From NCBI RefSeq assembly GCF_000755285.1, contig NZ_BBMK01000003.1:186001-250000 (forward strand): 64,000 nt of DNA, in the 5' to 3' direction. The DNA is from Nonlabens ulvanivorans. Its GTDB lineage: Bacteria; Bacteroidota; Bacteroidia; Flavobacteriales; Flavobacteriaceae. A program made the translations under genes and the position numbers. This document shows positions 19,993 through 30,693 of the stretch, in pieces (the stretch's first letter is position 1; the number at the start of each line of letters is the position of its first letter). The notes under the pieces were generated by a model, which saw only the letters and a program-made list of their open reading frames with translations, was not told where the DNA came from and searched no databases.

Positions 19993-21268
19993 TTGTAATG
20001 ATCTTTCCAACGTTTCTCTAAGAACTCTCTTTGAGATTGTTCTCTCAGGTTATTACCAGGTTCAAAATGTCCCGCTGATTTCAGTCGGCAAAAAGTCGAA
20101 TTGGGCAAAATTACCTGGATGATCATGGGCATATTTATATTCCTGACCATATCCTAGTTCTTTCATTAGTTTAGTTGGTGCGTTGCGCAATCCTAATGGT
20201 ACTGGCAAATCTCCAGTTTGTTTTACTATTTGTTGTGCTTGTCCTATTGCTAGATAAGAGGCATTACTTTTTATTGAAGTCGCTAGGTAAATGGCACACT
20301 GACTTAATATAATTCTAGATTCTGGATAGCCTATTGTCGCAACTGCTTGAAAAGCATTGTTTGCCATGATTAACGCTGTGGGATTTGCATTTCCTATATC
20401 CTCGCTTGCTAGAATAAGCATACGTCGAGCAATAAACTTTAAATCCTCACCACCTTCAATCATACGAGCTAACCAATAAACGGATGCGTTTGGGTCACTA
20501 CCTCTTATAGATTTGATAAAAGCACTAATAATATCATAGTGTTGCTCACCCGTTTTATCATATCGAGCTGGATTAGATTGTACTTGCCCAAAAACTAATT
20601 CGTTAGTAATTATAATAGAACCGGATGGCTGACTGTTAACGACTAACTCAAATATGTTGAGAAGCTTTCTCGCATCACCACCACTAATGCGCAATAACGC
20701 TTCTGTTTCCTTAATGGTAATATCTTTTTTGCTCAATACTTCATCTACCTTTAACGCTCTATGCAGTAGTTGTTCTAGGTCCGCTTTCGCGAAAGCGTCT
20801 AAAACATATACCTGACATCTTGATAGTAATGCTGGTATAACCTCAAAACTTGGATTCTCAGTCGTGGCACCAATTAAAGTGACCCAACCTTTTTCAACAG
20901 CCGCTAATAAAGAGTCTTGTTGTGACTTGCTAAAACGATGAATCTCATCTATGAAGAGAATGGGGGGGTTTTTTGCGGTAAATAAGCCACCTGCGCTTTT
21001 TGCTTTGTCAATGACCTCTCTGACATCTTTAACACCACTATTAATAGCGCTAAGAGTGTAAAATGGTCGTTTACTTTCTTGTGCGATTATGTTTGCAAGT
21101 GTTGTCTTACCTGTTCCTGGTGGTCCCCCCCATAAAATTAATGAAGGAATTGTGCCGTTGAGAATATGTTGTCTCAAAGTACCTTTTTTTTCCAATAAGA
21201 TGGCTTTGACTTAAATAGTCTTCTAGATTCTGAGGTCTAATGCGTTCTGCAAGAGGTGAGTTTAGCAT
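19971..21268 (-). CDS. rarA: Replication-associated recombination protein A (AAA ATPase), two frame breaks
   Basis: RarA/MgsA acts at stalled replication forks. The true N-terminus begins at 21268 ([20 protein letters not shown]...) and is joined by removing one base from the T8 run at 21185-21192. Walker A reads [12 protein letters not shown] where the family has [11 protein letters not shown], because of a seven-C run at 21125-21131. A second run at 20962-20968 gives [14 protein letters not shown]. Walker B is FIDEIH; the C-terminal tetramer domain has [22 protein letters not shown] second break near 20071-20080 is followed in another frame by GHFEPGNNL...WKDHYNY, the usual C-terminus, giving the stop at 19971-19973. 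The palindrome at 20782-20797 encodes AFAKA. Confidence 0.92.
20782..20797. repeat. Dispersed palindrome, exact copy, inside rarA
   Basis: CGCTTTCGCGAAAGCG; read in frame as part of DAFAKAD. Confidence 0.9.
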
Positions 21269-21376
21269 ATTACGAAGATATGAATAGCGATAATTAATTA
21301 CAGTGATTTAAATCCTAAAACTATTATGTCATGACACTTTTTCCACATTACGATTTGGTCATATTCTTGATATTGT

Positions 21377-22055
21377 GTGATTGTGAAAGACTCTCAATAT
21401 TTTAAATTTGATATCTATACGGTGTTGCCAGCTATAGTGTTTACCATTCTTATATGGTTGATTTACACTATTGAAGTTAAATACAATTTCAATTTTACTG
21501 ATTTAGGTATTAGACCAGGTAAATGGAGCGGATTAAGAGGAGTTCTTTTTAGTCCTTTCATTCATGCAGATTTAGGTCATTTATGGAGCAATACAATACC
21601 ATCACTGGTTCTGATTACAGGACTCAGTTACTTTTATAGGAATATAAGTATGAAAGTATTGCTAGTTGGTCTGATATTTAGTGGCTGCATGACATGGGTG
21701 ATAGGTCGGCCTTCATATCATATAGGTGCGAGTGGCTTAATTTATTTACTGGCTAGTTTTTTATTTTTTAAAGGTGTATTCACAAAGCATTATAGAATGC
21801 TTGCCTTAAGTTTTGTAGTCACTTTTTTTATGGTAGTATGGTTTGGTATGTTTTACCATTGAAAACAGGTATTTCATGGGAAGGTCATTTAAGTGGTGGA
21901 GCAGTAGGTTTAATACTCGCCGTTATTACTAAAAATAAGCTACCAGAAAAAAGAAATATCAATGGGAGAAGCCCAACTTCAATGCCGAAGATGATCCATT
22001 CATGCGTCATTTTGACGAGAACGGAAATTTTATCGAGTTAGATGAAGAAGAATAA
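21377..22055 (+). CDS. Rhomboid family intramembrane serine protease (two frame breaks), about 226 aa
   Basis: Polytopic membrane protease. Six hydrophobic segments can be placed; the catalytic GASG-type motif is [13 protein letters not shown] (Ser about residue 117), and the second catalytic His is in WEGHLSGG. The frame breaks at 21832-21833: GGG instead of GG gives GSMVWYVLP, the expected segment. A second break lies in the A6 run at 21947-21952: A7 gives [24 protein letters not shown] and a stop at 22053-22055. Start at GTG 21377 or GTG 21383. It converges with rlmB, 5 bases apart. Confidence 0.85.
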
Positions 22056-22060
22056 CTAGG

Positions 22061-22798
22061 TTACCCTTGTTGTCTCACAATCTCATATAGTATAGCTCCA
22101 CAAGCAACAGAGACATTTAGAGAGGCAATATCACCTTTCATAGGCAATTTTATAGGCTCATCTATTACTTTTAATGTAGAAGGATTGATACCACGATCTT
22201 CACTACCCATAACTAGTGCTATGGACTGATTAAGGTCTACATCATAAATAACTTTCGCTGATTTTTCAGTGGCACCAATTGTGGTGATACCATAAGCCTT
22301 CATTAGAAACACAGCATCTTTTATATGTGATACCTTGCAAATAGGAATGTTAAAGACAGCTCCTGCGCTAGTTTTAATTGTTGCTGGGTTAATAGGAGCA
22401 GAGCCACTTTCGCCAATAATGATCGCGCTGACACCAGTACATTCTGCAGTTCTTATAATAGCTCCAAAATTACGTACATCAGTTACACCATCTAGTAATA
22501 AGTAAATTTCTTTAGATTCAACATTGCGCTTTTCGAGTATCTCTTCTAATGAAGCGAAATCTACAGGTGAAATAGAAGCTACAGCACCTTGATGATTTCC
22601 ATAGCTGGATATTTTATCTAACTTTTCAACAGGTACAAATGAACTTGTGATTTTATTCTTATTAACTAGTGTTTTAAGTTGCCCCCCCATTAAAACACCT
22701 TCAGCTTCACGTAATAAATAGATTTTACCTAAGTTTTGTCCACTTTCGATGGCTTCTATAATCGCTCTTAAACCGTAAATGTATGTAGTCTTTTCCAT
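22061..22798 (-). CDS. rlmB: 23S rRNA (guanosine-2'-O-)-methyltransferase RlmB-like (SpoU/TrmH family), 245 aa
   Basis: SPOUT methyltransferase. N-terminal substrate-binding domain from YGLRAIIEAIESGQ, then the knotted catalytic domain with LDGVTDVRNFGAIIRTAECTGV (motif 1), LVMGSEDRGINP (motif 2) and LNVSVACGAILYE (motif 3). Start set at the MEKTTYIYG methionine; the longer upstream frame runs through the terminator. A seven-C run (22682-22688) gives LMGGQL. 2'-O-methylation of G2251 is the E. coli RlmB role; tRNA targets of relatives cannot be excluded. Confidence 0.9.
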   Translation of the reverse strand: MEKTTYIYGLRAIIEAIESGQNLGKIYLLREAEGVLMGGQLKTLVNKNKITSSFVPVEKLDKISSYGNHQGAVASISPVDFASLEEILEKRNVESKEIYLLLDGVTDVRNFGAIIRTAECTGVSAIIIGESGSAPINPATIKTSAGAVFNIPICKVSHIKDAVFLMKAYGITTIGATEKSAKVIYDVDLNQSIALVMGSEDRGINPSTLKVIDEPIKLPMKGDIASLNVSVACGAILYEIVRQQG

Positions 22799-22819
22799 GT
22801 TGCAAATGTATGTAAATAA

Positions 22820-22854
22820 AAAACGCCCCCCCAACCAATGGTTGGGGCGTTTTG
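22820..22854. terminator. Bidirectional terminator between rlmB and the sus lipoprotein region
   Basis: AAACG-C(n)-AACC on the left pairs with GGTT-GGGG-CGTTT on the right around a short loop. The right arm has four G, the left arm seven C (22826-22832), so three C are unpaired. A symmetric stem needs four. T tracts on both sides. Confidence 0.85.
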
Positions 22855-22872
22855 ATTATTATAAATCTTAGA

Positions 22873-23712
22873 CTAGATTTTGGTCATAAGAATTGAAACA
22901 TTTGTTCTTGCTCCACAGTCATCAGCATCATCATCAACTAAGTTCATAGTAAATGAAGCATCATTTAATGGATCATATGCCCCCCCATTTCCAAATGCAG
23001 CATCTGCAGTACTTAATTCAATGTTTGCTGGAGTAGCAGCACATCCAATACCTGAGTCTTGAGTTGCAGTCCAAACTACCTCATTACAAGATAAACCAAA
23101 TTCCCAAGTTACAGCACTAAAAGAACCTAAGTCCGGTGCATAAGGTGCAGGGAAAGTTCTTGAAGTTCCTCCAGCATTTGATAGAGTTACAATAGTACCA
23201 AAACCAAATGTAGGTACACCAAATCCATTAAAAACAAGATGTGTCATTTGATAATCTCCTGTAAAGAAAGCAGCATCAACTGGACATACTTGAAAAACAC
23301 TTACGTTAGCATTAGGACCAGCAGTATAACCACTACCTGCCGTTAAAGCGATTTGTAAGTTAAGTGCATTCGTATCTACACCAGCGATATCAGTACCATC
23401 AATAGTAAGAATACCACTGTATTCATTTGCTGGTATTGTAACTGTAGCTGGTACAGAATAAGAACCAGCAAGTGCAGTCGTTTCAGTTGCGATTACTTCA
23501 ACACCGATAGTTCTATCAGTTGAAGATAAACTAGATGCGTTAACTGGAACGTCTAGACTACCCGTTGCGTCAATTACAATTTCGAGATTGTAACTAGGAG
23601 AGCTAAAAGAGATTAATGGATTACTGTTTCCATTGTAAATTAATGGGTCTGCTTCACAGGAAACCATTAATATAGCTAATGCTACTCCTAAATATTTAAA
23701 TATATTTTTCAT
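22873..23712 (-). CDS. Sus-associated surface lipoprotein with beta-sandwich domain, 279 aa
   Basis: Signal peptide with lipobox MVSC (Cys at residue 19). The next ~110 residues (SFSSPSYNLEIVIDATGSLDVPV ... VTIPANEYSGILTIDGTDI) look like a Calx-beta/DUF1735-type sandwich. The C-terminal half has four or more cysteines and an acidic DDDADD end. Eighteen bases downstream of susD, so probably an auxiliary binding lipoprotein of the same outer-membrane uptake complex. A seven-C run at 22980-22986 inserts a Gly (NGGAYD). The ligand is unknown. Confidence 0.75.
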   Translation of the reverse strand: MKNIFKYLGVALAILMVSCEADPLIYNGNSNPLISFSSPSYNLEIVIDATGSLDVPVNASSLSSTDRTIGVEVIATETTALAGSYSVPATVTIPANEYSGILTIDGTDIAGVDTNALNLQIALTAGSGYTAGPNANVSVFQVCPVDAAFFTGDYQMTHLVFNGFGVPTFGFGTIVTLSNAGGTSRTFPAPYAPDLGSFSAVTWEFGLSCNEVVWTATQDSGIGCAATPANIELSTADAAFGNGGAYDPLNDASFTMNLVDDDADDCGARTNVSILMTKI

Positions 23713-23730
23713 TTTATGAGATGTTAAAAA

Positions 23731-25236
23731 TTAAAAATTAGGATTTTGTTCGATACCTGGATTTCCTTGGAATTCTGCCGCTGGAATTGGTAAGTATTGA
23801 GTTCTTACATCAGAGAATCCAAGATCACATTCTGGTGTTGGATATAATGAACAATCAGTTTCATTACGATCATACCCTTGATTAGCTAAAGCGCCCAATC
23901 TTTTGATATCAGCAAATCTGTGACCTTCAGCAAATAATTCAATTTTACGCTCATTTAAGATATCTGCCCAAGCAGCTTGTGCGCTACCATATGATGGAGC
24001 CGCTTGTTGATTAGTATATCTTGCATCACGAATAATCTTTATTTGAGCAGCTGCACCTGGTAAATCACCATTTACTACAGCAGCTTCAGCAAGTATGAAA
24101 TGCATTTCAACTGTTCTAAATACTTTTTGATCATTTGTTAAACCACCAGTTAATCCAGGTAAAGCTGGATCTCCAGGATACTTATCTACTACGATACGAT
24201 CGTTTTGTTGTGGATTTGGATCATTAGGGTAGTCAGCTACAATAGTAGATGATGGATCAATCCAAATGTTTCTTCTGATATCACCAAAGTTTGTAGAATT
24301 ATCTTCTAACGTTTGGTATAAGTTTCTACTCACTTCATATAATGGAGAACCTGTTGCATCACTTAAGTTAGTATTCCATATTTGACCCATACTACTACCA
24401 ACAGCTAATGTATTATCAAATTTGAAAATTACCTCATTAGTTTCAGCTGCACCAGCAACATCTTGCCAGATAGTTCTGAAGTCAGCTTCACTAGCTGTAG
24501 TTGGTAATGTGAAATTACCTAATACTGCATTTGCATAAGTAGTAGCTGTACCGTAGTCTCCTACGTAAGCATTTACTCTTGCTCTTAAAGCTCTAACAAA
24601 ATCTACAGATACAAAAATTGGACTATATCCAGTTCCTGCAGTCGTAAGTAGGTTTTCGGCTTCTTGTAAGTCATTGTTAATGAAATCAACAACATCTTGA
24701 ACACTACTACGAGGTAGTCTAGTCTCTACACTTGGTACAAAGTCGATTAGAATTACTCCTAATGAATTAGGATCATTTAAATCTTCAGCAAAGTGCGTAA
24801 GTAGCTTACTGTATGCAAATGCTCTTAAAGCATAGTTTTCACCTAATGCTTCATTGTATAATGCTACATCTGCAGCTTCAGTAGGAGTAACTAAGGCAGC
24901 TCCTTCAAACAAAATGTTTGCTCTTAAAATTGCAGCATAGTTATTTGCCCAAATTGCGTTAGCAAAACCGTTGTTTACATTAATCTGTAATCTGTGTGTA
25001 TCACTTCCGTTGTTACCAGCAGAACCTAAACTACATTCATCTGTAACCTGAGTTGCAAATTGTATTTCAGATGTAGAGTTAACAGCTCCGTAAACTCCAT
25101 ATACAGCTGTTTTAACGTCTTGTGCATTTTGAAACGCCGCATCAAAACCAAATTCACTTGGCTGCACTATGTCTGTTGCGTCTTCACAACTGTATAATGC
25201 AAATACAGCTGCTATTATAATTATTATTTTTTTCAT
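23731..25236 (-). CDS. RagB/SusD family nutrient-binding outer membrane lipoprotein, 501 aa
   Basis: Forms the lid over the SusC channel. Lipobox ALYSC (Cys at residue 17). SusD features visible: the N-terminal FQNAQDVKTAVYGVYGAV helix, RAFAYSKLLTHFAEDLN TPR-like region near 138-154, the AEAAVVNGD...AQIKIIRDARY region, and the C-terminal NERKIELFAEGHRFADIKRLG with the final IPAAEFQGNPGIEQNPNF. Eleven bases downstream of susC and upstream of the lipoprotein. Substrate not readable from the sequence. Confidence 0.95.
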   Translation of the reverse strand: MKKIIIIIAAVFALYSCEDATDIVQPSEFGFDAAFQNAQDVKTAVYGVYGAVNSTSEIQFATQVTDECSLGSAGNNGSDTHRLQINVNNGFANAIWANNYAAILRANILFEGAALVTPTEAADVALYNEALGENYALRAFAYSKLLTHFAEDLNDPNSLGVILIDFVPSVETRLPRSSVQDVVDFINNDLQEAENLLTTAGTGYSPIFVSVDFVRALRARVNAYVGDYGTATTYANAVLGNFTLPTTASEADFRTIWQDVAGAAETNEVIFKFDNTLAVGSSMGQIWNTNLSDATGSPLYEVSRNLYQTLEDNSTNFGDIRRNIWIDPSSTIVADYPNDPNPQQNDRIVVDKYPGDPALPGLTGGLTNDQKVFRTVEMHFILAEAAVVNGDLPGAAAQIKIIRDARYTNQQAAPSYGSAQAAWADILNERKIELFAEGHRFADIKRLGALANQGYDRNETDCSLYPTPECDLGFSDVRTQYLPIPAAEFQGNPGIEQNPNF

Positions 25237-25247
25237 TGCTTTTTATT

Positions 25248-28200
25248 TTAGAAGTTAAGATCTAATCCAACACTAATTGTTCTTGGAGTAGGGTATCTGT
25301 TATATTCTGATAGTCTTTGACTTTCTGGATCACTACCTAACCATTCACTCCATGTAATCAAGTTTTCAGCGTTTACATAAATTCTTCCAGATGAAAGGAA
25401 AGTTTTATCTAAAAGCTTCTGATCAAAGTTGTAACCTAATTGTACAAATCTTAATCTTAAGAAATCAGAATCTTTTAAGAATCTGTCAGATGTTACACCT
25501 GGATCAGAGTTAGTCGCGTCTAAAGAAGGAATATCTGTAATTCTGTTAGTTGGAGTCCAAGCTCTTTCTAAATCAGCAGATAAGTTATAAAGACCTAAAC
25601 TAGTAATATCATAATAATCTTGTTGATTGAAGTCAAAACGTGATAAACCAGTCATGAAATTAAATTGAGTTTCAAAGAAGAAGTTTTTGTAATCTAAGTT
25701 GATACCAAATCCTCCTTGGAAATCAGGAGCACTATCCGTACCTGTAAGTCTTCTGTCTTCTAGAGTAGGTGCTTCTGTTGGGTTACCATTAATGTCTTCA
25801 AATAATAAGTTACCGTTTGCAGGATTAACTCCTAAATAAGGTACTACAAAGAATTCATTGATTTGCTCACCAACTTGAATAACGTTAGTTCCATTATCTT
25901 GTAATCCATCAGGTAAATCAACAAAAAGAACTTTATTTCTGTTATAATTTACGTTAGCGTATACATTAACACCTAATTGATCTTTGTTATTTGCTCTTAG
26001 TACATCATAAGAGATTCCTAATTCAACACCACGGTTTTGAATATCACCTAAGTTAGCGTTTTGTGAACTAACACCATTTACAAGAGATACAAAGCGGCTA
26101 AAGAATAAATCTTCAGTTTTCTTGTCATAAACCTCTAACGTTCCTCTTAATCTACTATCTAACATTGCAAATTCGATACCTACGTTTGCTTGTTTAATAG
26201 TTTCCCATCTTAAATCAGTGTTACCTAATTGAGTTCTAACAAATGTTTGGTTATCTGCATAAGAGATGCCAGTTCCAAATAACGTTCTAGTGTTATTTAA
26301 AGCACCATAATAAGTACTTGAGATACGGTCGTTACCAGTTGTTCCATATGAAGCTCTTAATTTTAAAGAGTTAATGAAAGTAGCGTTTTCCATGAACTTC
26401 TCTTTATGTAAGTTCCATCTACCTGCTACAGACCAGAATGTACCCATGCATTGTCCGCTTCAAATCGAGAAGAAGCATCTCTTCTTAAAGTTCCAGTAAA
26501 ACCAAATCTTTCGTCATAATCGTAATCTACTTCACCAAAGTAAGAGAATAAACCTGTACTAGCTTTTGCTGATCCTACAGTTGGTACGAATTCGTCATTG
26601 TCAAGGTTGTCAGATATGAACGCTCCACCATCATTTCCAGGTGAGAATGTTCTCGGGTCTAAACCTGTTTGAGAGAAGTTGAAACTCTTAAAATGTGCTT
26701 TCACATATTCTAAATAGATGTTTGCTAAGAAACTGTGTTTCTTTTCTCTATCGGTTTCTCCTTTACCAAATTTAGTTGCATAACCTAAGTTAATGTTTGA
26801 ATTGAAACGGAAATCTCTGAAGAAAGATTCGTTTTGGAAACCTTCAACTTCATCCGGTCCAATAAAGCTAGCTCTTACTCTTGCTAGTCCAGATCTTGGA
26901 TCAGCATAGCGTAATCCAACTTCACTAGTGTAATCAACACCAATTCTGTAACGAGCAGTAAGCTTATCAGTAATCTTGTAAGATGCATCACCACCTAAAA
27001 TAAGTTTAATTTCATCTTCACGGTTACCATTCATTCTTACGTTGTCTAACGTTACGTATGGAGCATATAATGCTTGTAAAGAATTAACCCAGTTTTCTAA
27101 TTCTACATCAATGTTATTAGGGTCAAAGTAAGGTAGACCATTGTTAGCATTGAAAATAGAGTTAAAGTAAATCGCGTTATTTCTAGTTTCTGGCTCAGTT
27201 TGAGAATTGTTCTTAGAGAAACCTAATGCAGCCGTTGTGCTAAAGTTAAATTTACCATTATCTGATCTACCAGAAATGTTAGTTCTCAAATTCATACGTT
27301 GTAAATCACTCGCAAGTAATGAACCTTCTTGTTTTGTGTAATTCAATGATGTAACTGTGTTAAGTTTTCACCACCAGAACGTAAAGATAAATTGTGTTGT
27401 TGTGAAACACCAGTTCTAAAGAATGTATCTCTCCAGTCAGTGTTTACTCCAAAAGCATCAATTTCAGCTTGTGTTAGAGTTGCACCACGTCCAGTTCCTC
27501 TTCTGTTTTCTAGAGATAGGTATTGTTGTGCGTTGTAAAGATTGTAATCAGTGTCAATTAACTCAGTAAATGCAGTTTGAGCAGAATAATTAACTTGTAG
27601 AGGAGAGTTAAATTTACCACCTCTAGTTGTAATTACGATTACACCATTTGCTCCACGGTTACCATATATAGCAGTTGCAGCAGCATCTTTAAGAACAGTT
27701 GTTGTTTCAATGTCGTTAGGGTTAAATGTTCTAAACGCATCTTCATCAACAGGTACACCATCCACAACTATTAACGGCTCTGTATTTCCATTAATCGAAC
27801 TGATACCTCTTAATTGAATTAAGGAGTTAGCTCCTGGTTGACCCGTATTAGTTTGAACTGTAAGACCAGGTATTTGCCCTTGTAATCTTTGGATTACTGA
27901 AGCATTTGGTCTATCAACGATCTGTTCGCTCGTTATAGTTGTTGCCGCTACGTTACTTTTTGCAACAGATGCAGTTCTATATGCTTGTACAACTACAGCA
28001 TCTAGAGCTTCTTCCATTACAACGTTGATCGCATTGCGGTCGCCTACAGGTATTTCCTGAGGTGTGTACCCAGCAAAAGAGTATACTAATACATCAGTTG
28101 CAACAGCACTAATTGAATAGTTACCATCAAAATCTGTTGTAGTAGCATTACTACTGCCTTTTACGAGCACGGTCGCCCCTAAAACAGGTTCTCCTGATGC

Positions 28201-28293
28201 ATCAGTAACCTTACCGGTTACCGTTTGCGCAATAGCAAATTGCACAACTAACGCTAAGAACAGCGTTAAAATTCCATTTAATTTTGTTTTCAT
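25248..28293 (-). CDS. SusC/RagA family TonB-linked outer membrane protein (two frame breaks), about 1015 aa
   Basis: TonB-dependent channel. Signal peptide from MKTKLNG (residues 1-22), a carboxypeptidase-like CarboxypepD_reg domain (TVTGKVTDASGEPVLGATVLVKG), plug domain with LRGISSINGNTEPLIVVDGVP and NDIETTTVLKDAAATAIYG, then the barrel ending ...RTISVGLDLNF with a C-terminal Phe. Break 1 near 27360-27364 (one A missing on the plus strand). Break 2 at CCC 26443-26445, where CCCC gives DNAWGTFWSVAGRWN. Start at the second methionine of the frame because the signal peptide begins there. First gene of susC-susD-lipoprotein. Confidence 0.93.
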
Positions 28294-28409
28294 TTTTGAT
28301 TTATTTGAATTAGCCAAAGCCAAAAGTCACAAATAATAGTTAATAAAACAACTTTTATCCAATCATTTTATGCAATTATTTAAGCGATACTTAACATTTA
28401 CGTAACATT

Positions 28410-30077
28410 CTAGAATTTTATAAGGAGGTTTATATGCGCTACTGTGCTGGAAAAGTCCAAGTTAGCTCCAGAAAAAGAGCCGTTCGCAATGCTTAATCTT
28501 AAAATACCAGACTGTGTTAAAATTGCAGTACCAAGTCCGAATCCGTAAATTTTTTGTGTTTTTTTCGTTGTGAAGTCCTCAAAAACGGCATAATCCAGTA
28601 TACTGTGTAGGTAGATTCCTTCGCTTAAGAGGTAGCGATATTCTGTGTTGATGGAAGTGAATAGGGAAGTGTCTATGCTGTTTTGGTTAAATCCTCGTAT
28701 GCTGTTGATACCGCCTACTTGAAAAAGTTCATTAAATTGGATGTTCTTGCTTCCTAAATATTTAATTTGATTTTCAAAGTGTACACTTTGATTTTCATCA
28801 ATTGTCAGGTTTTTTTGAATCGTTGATGTTATTTGTATTTGTCGGTTTCTAGTCTCGTCTATGTTTCTTTGACCATAACCAATCTCAATTTTTGCTAGTG
28901 CATTGTTAACGTATATTTCTTGAAATGAAGGTTGTTGGTGGTTAAATGATAGGGATATACTATTGTTATTGAAGTTGTCTGTGAAGTTTGTTATGTCATT
29001 AACAATTGATTCTTTCTGGCTGTAGGATATTCCTATGCTTGTTTGTTGTGTGACAGAATAAAAGGCACCAATACTTATCGTTGTATTTAGATATGTGCTA
29101 TCTCTTCTAAGTAGATTTAGTCCTGCACTAATGCCTATATTAGATTTTAATAGATAAGGAAGTTCTGTTTTGATGTCTAATCTTGTCTGGTCGTCATTGT
29201 CGCCTCTGTATAGAATGGTTAACTTCTCCCCCCCATTATCTAGGTTATTGAATAGGGTAAGATCAATATAGCCATTCAATTCTAGCTTACCATTTTTAGA
29301 ATTATTAAATCCTATTAACCCATCTGCTGCATTGCTGTTTTTCTTTTTACATAGACGTACACAATTGTTGAGTTCTTTTTTAAAAAGTATCTCAGGTTCT
29401 TTTTCTATTGTTATGAAGGCTATTTTATTAATTGCTGATTGGATCTTAAGAATATTTTCTTCGTTCAATAATAATTTCTTGTTCACAATCCTACCTATGT
29501 ATTTATTCGGAAATTGACTATAGCCTTTGATTATTATGTTGTCTATTCTTCTTTTTTATCAATTGATAATTTATTCTTAGGGTGATTGTATCTCCTTTTT
29601 TCATTTCAAATTCACTGGTTTGTATTTTAAAAAATGAGAAACCGTTTTTTGTAATAAAGTGGTGTATTTCTTTTATTTTTTCTTCTGTTCTTTCGATTGG
29701 GAAGAAGTTTTTGTTTTGCTTTCGCGAAAGCGTAATTTCAACCAGGCTATCAATTTCTTTATTTACTGTATTTGCAATAATCTCAATGGTTTTAAATCTT
29801 TTGTTAAGCTCAATTCTTTGCAGGTAGTTATGTTCACTTATTTTTTGAGGAGGTTGTGCGAGTAGGTTTATATATCCGGTATGGTAAAGTTTGTCGATTA
29901 AACTATCATTATACTTTTTTTAAATTTTTTAAAGTTTGAAAAAGATTTGTTATTGGTAATGCTGTCTAAAGTAATTTGTTCATTTTTTTGAATAGCTTGA
30001 TATTCTAATTGCAATGTTTGTGCATTACTAGAGTAGAAGGATAGTAAGTATATAATAAGGACAATTGTCTTATGCAA
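28410..30077 (-). CDS. POTRA/beta-barrel outer membrane protein (BamA/ShlB-like), frame interrupted
   Basis: Reading three joined frames on the minus strand gives a signal-like N-terminus (about HKTIVLIIYLLSFYSSNAQ), two POTRA-like regions (the second begins RIDNIIIKGYSQFP) and a long C-terminal barrel with GxxxxIRGFNQNSID, the RGF motif of Omp85 proteins, ending in NLLIKF. Breaks lie at about 29547-29558 and at the T7 run 29915-29921 (A8 would give KFKKKYNDSLID). The start codon is unclear because of a T10 run next to it; TTG at 30077 is provisional. A palindrome (29717-29732) codes for TLSRKQ, and a seven-C run (29228-29234) for NGGEK. It could export or insert outer-membrane proteins; the partner is unknown. 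Confidence 0.72.
29717..29732. repeat. Dispersed palindrome, near-exact, inside the POTRA protein gene
   Basis: TGCTTTCGCGAAAGCG; only the outermost base differs from the consensus. Confidence 0.85.
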
Positions 30078-30179
30078 AAAAAAAAGTTTTTCAAGATTAA
30101 TATTATGACTAAATAACGTCTTTATACTTGGGATTCTTGTTCGTTAGGAAAAAGATATTGTAAAAACTTGAAACTGAGG

Positions 30180-30210
30180 TTTGAATAACTCAATTTTATT
30201 TATACCTTTG
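30180..30210 (+). promoter_or_regulatory. Bacteroidota-type promoter of the rpsL operon
   Basis: TTG at 30181-30183 (TTTG from 30180), 19-base spacer, then TACCTTTG at 30203-30210, a full match to TAnnTTTG. It lies 45 bases before the rpsL ATG. The leader between them contains a seven-G run (30224-30230). Confidence 0.75.
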
Positions 30211-30254
30211 CCGACCTAAAATAGGGGGGGATTAATTTATTAGCGTAAAACAAT

Positions 30255-30629
30255 ATGCCAACGATTTCACAATTAGTACGTAAAGGAAGAGCCAAAATAA
30301 CCAAGAAGAGTAAATCGGCTGCTTTAGATTCTTGTCCTCAACGTCGTGGAGTATGTACTCGTGTTTACACAACTACACCTAAGAAGCCTAACTCAGCGAT
30401 GAGAAAGGTTGCAAGGGTTAGACTTACCAACGGTAAGGAAGTGAATGCTTACATCCCAGGAGAAGGACACAATCTACAAGAGCACTCGATAGTATTGGTT
30501 AGAGGTGGAAGGGTAAAGGATTTGCCAGGAGTTAGATATCACATAGTGCGCGGTGCACTGGACACAGCAGGTGTTGCAGGCCGTACACAACGTAGATCTA
30601 AGTATGGTGCAAAACGCCCTAAGAAGTAA
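30255..30629 (+). CDS. rpsL: 30S ribosomal protein S12, 124 aa
   Basis: Decoding-centre protein and site of streptomycin-resistance changes. The [12 protein letters not shown] opening, [17 protein letters not shown] and the C-terminal [11 protein letters not shown] are diagnostic. The lysines where resistance changes occur in other bacteria (in TTPKKPNS and the PGVRYH region) look wild type. First gene of the translation operon, behind a clear promoter. Confidence 0.98.
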   Translation: MPTISQLVRKGRAKITKKSKSAALDSCPQRRGVCTRVYTTTPKKPNSAMRKVARVRLTNGKEVNAYIPGEGHNLQEHSIVLVRGGRVKDLPGVRYHIVRGALDTAGVAGRTQRRSKYGAKRPKK

Positions 30630-30693
30630 AATTTTTTAAGTTAGTGAACTATACTCAGTTCGTGAGCTTTAATTAACAACTCAAAGAGAAGAA

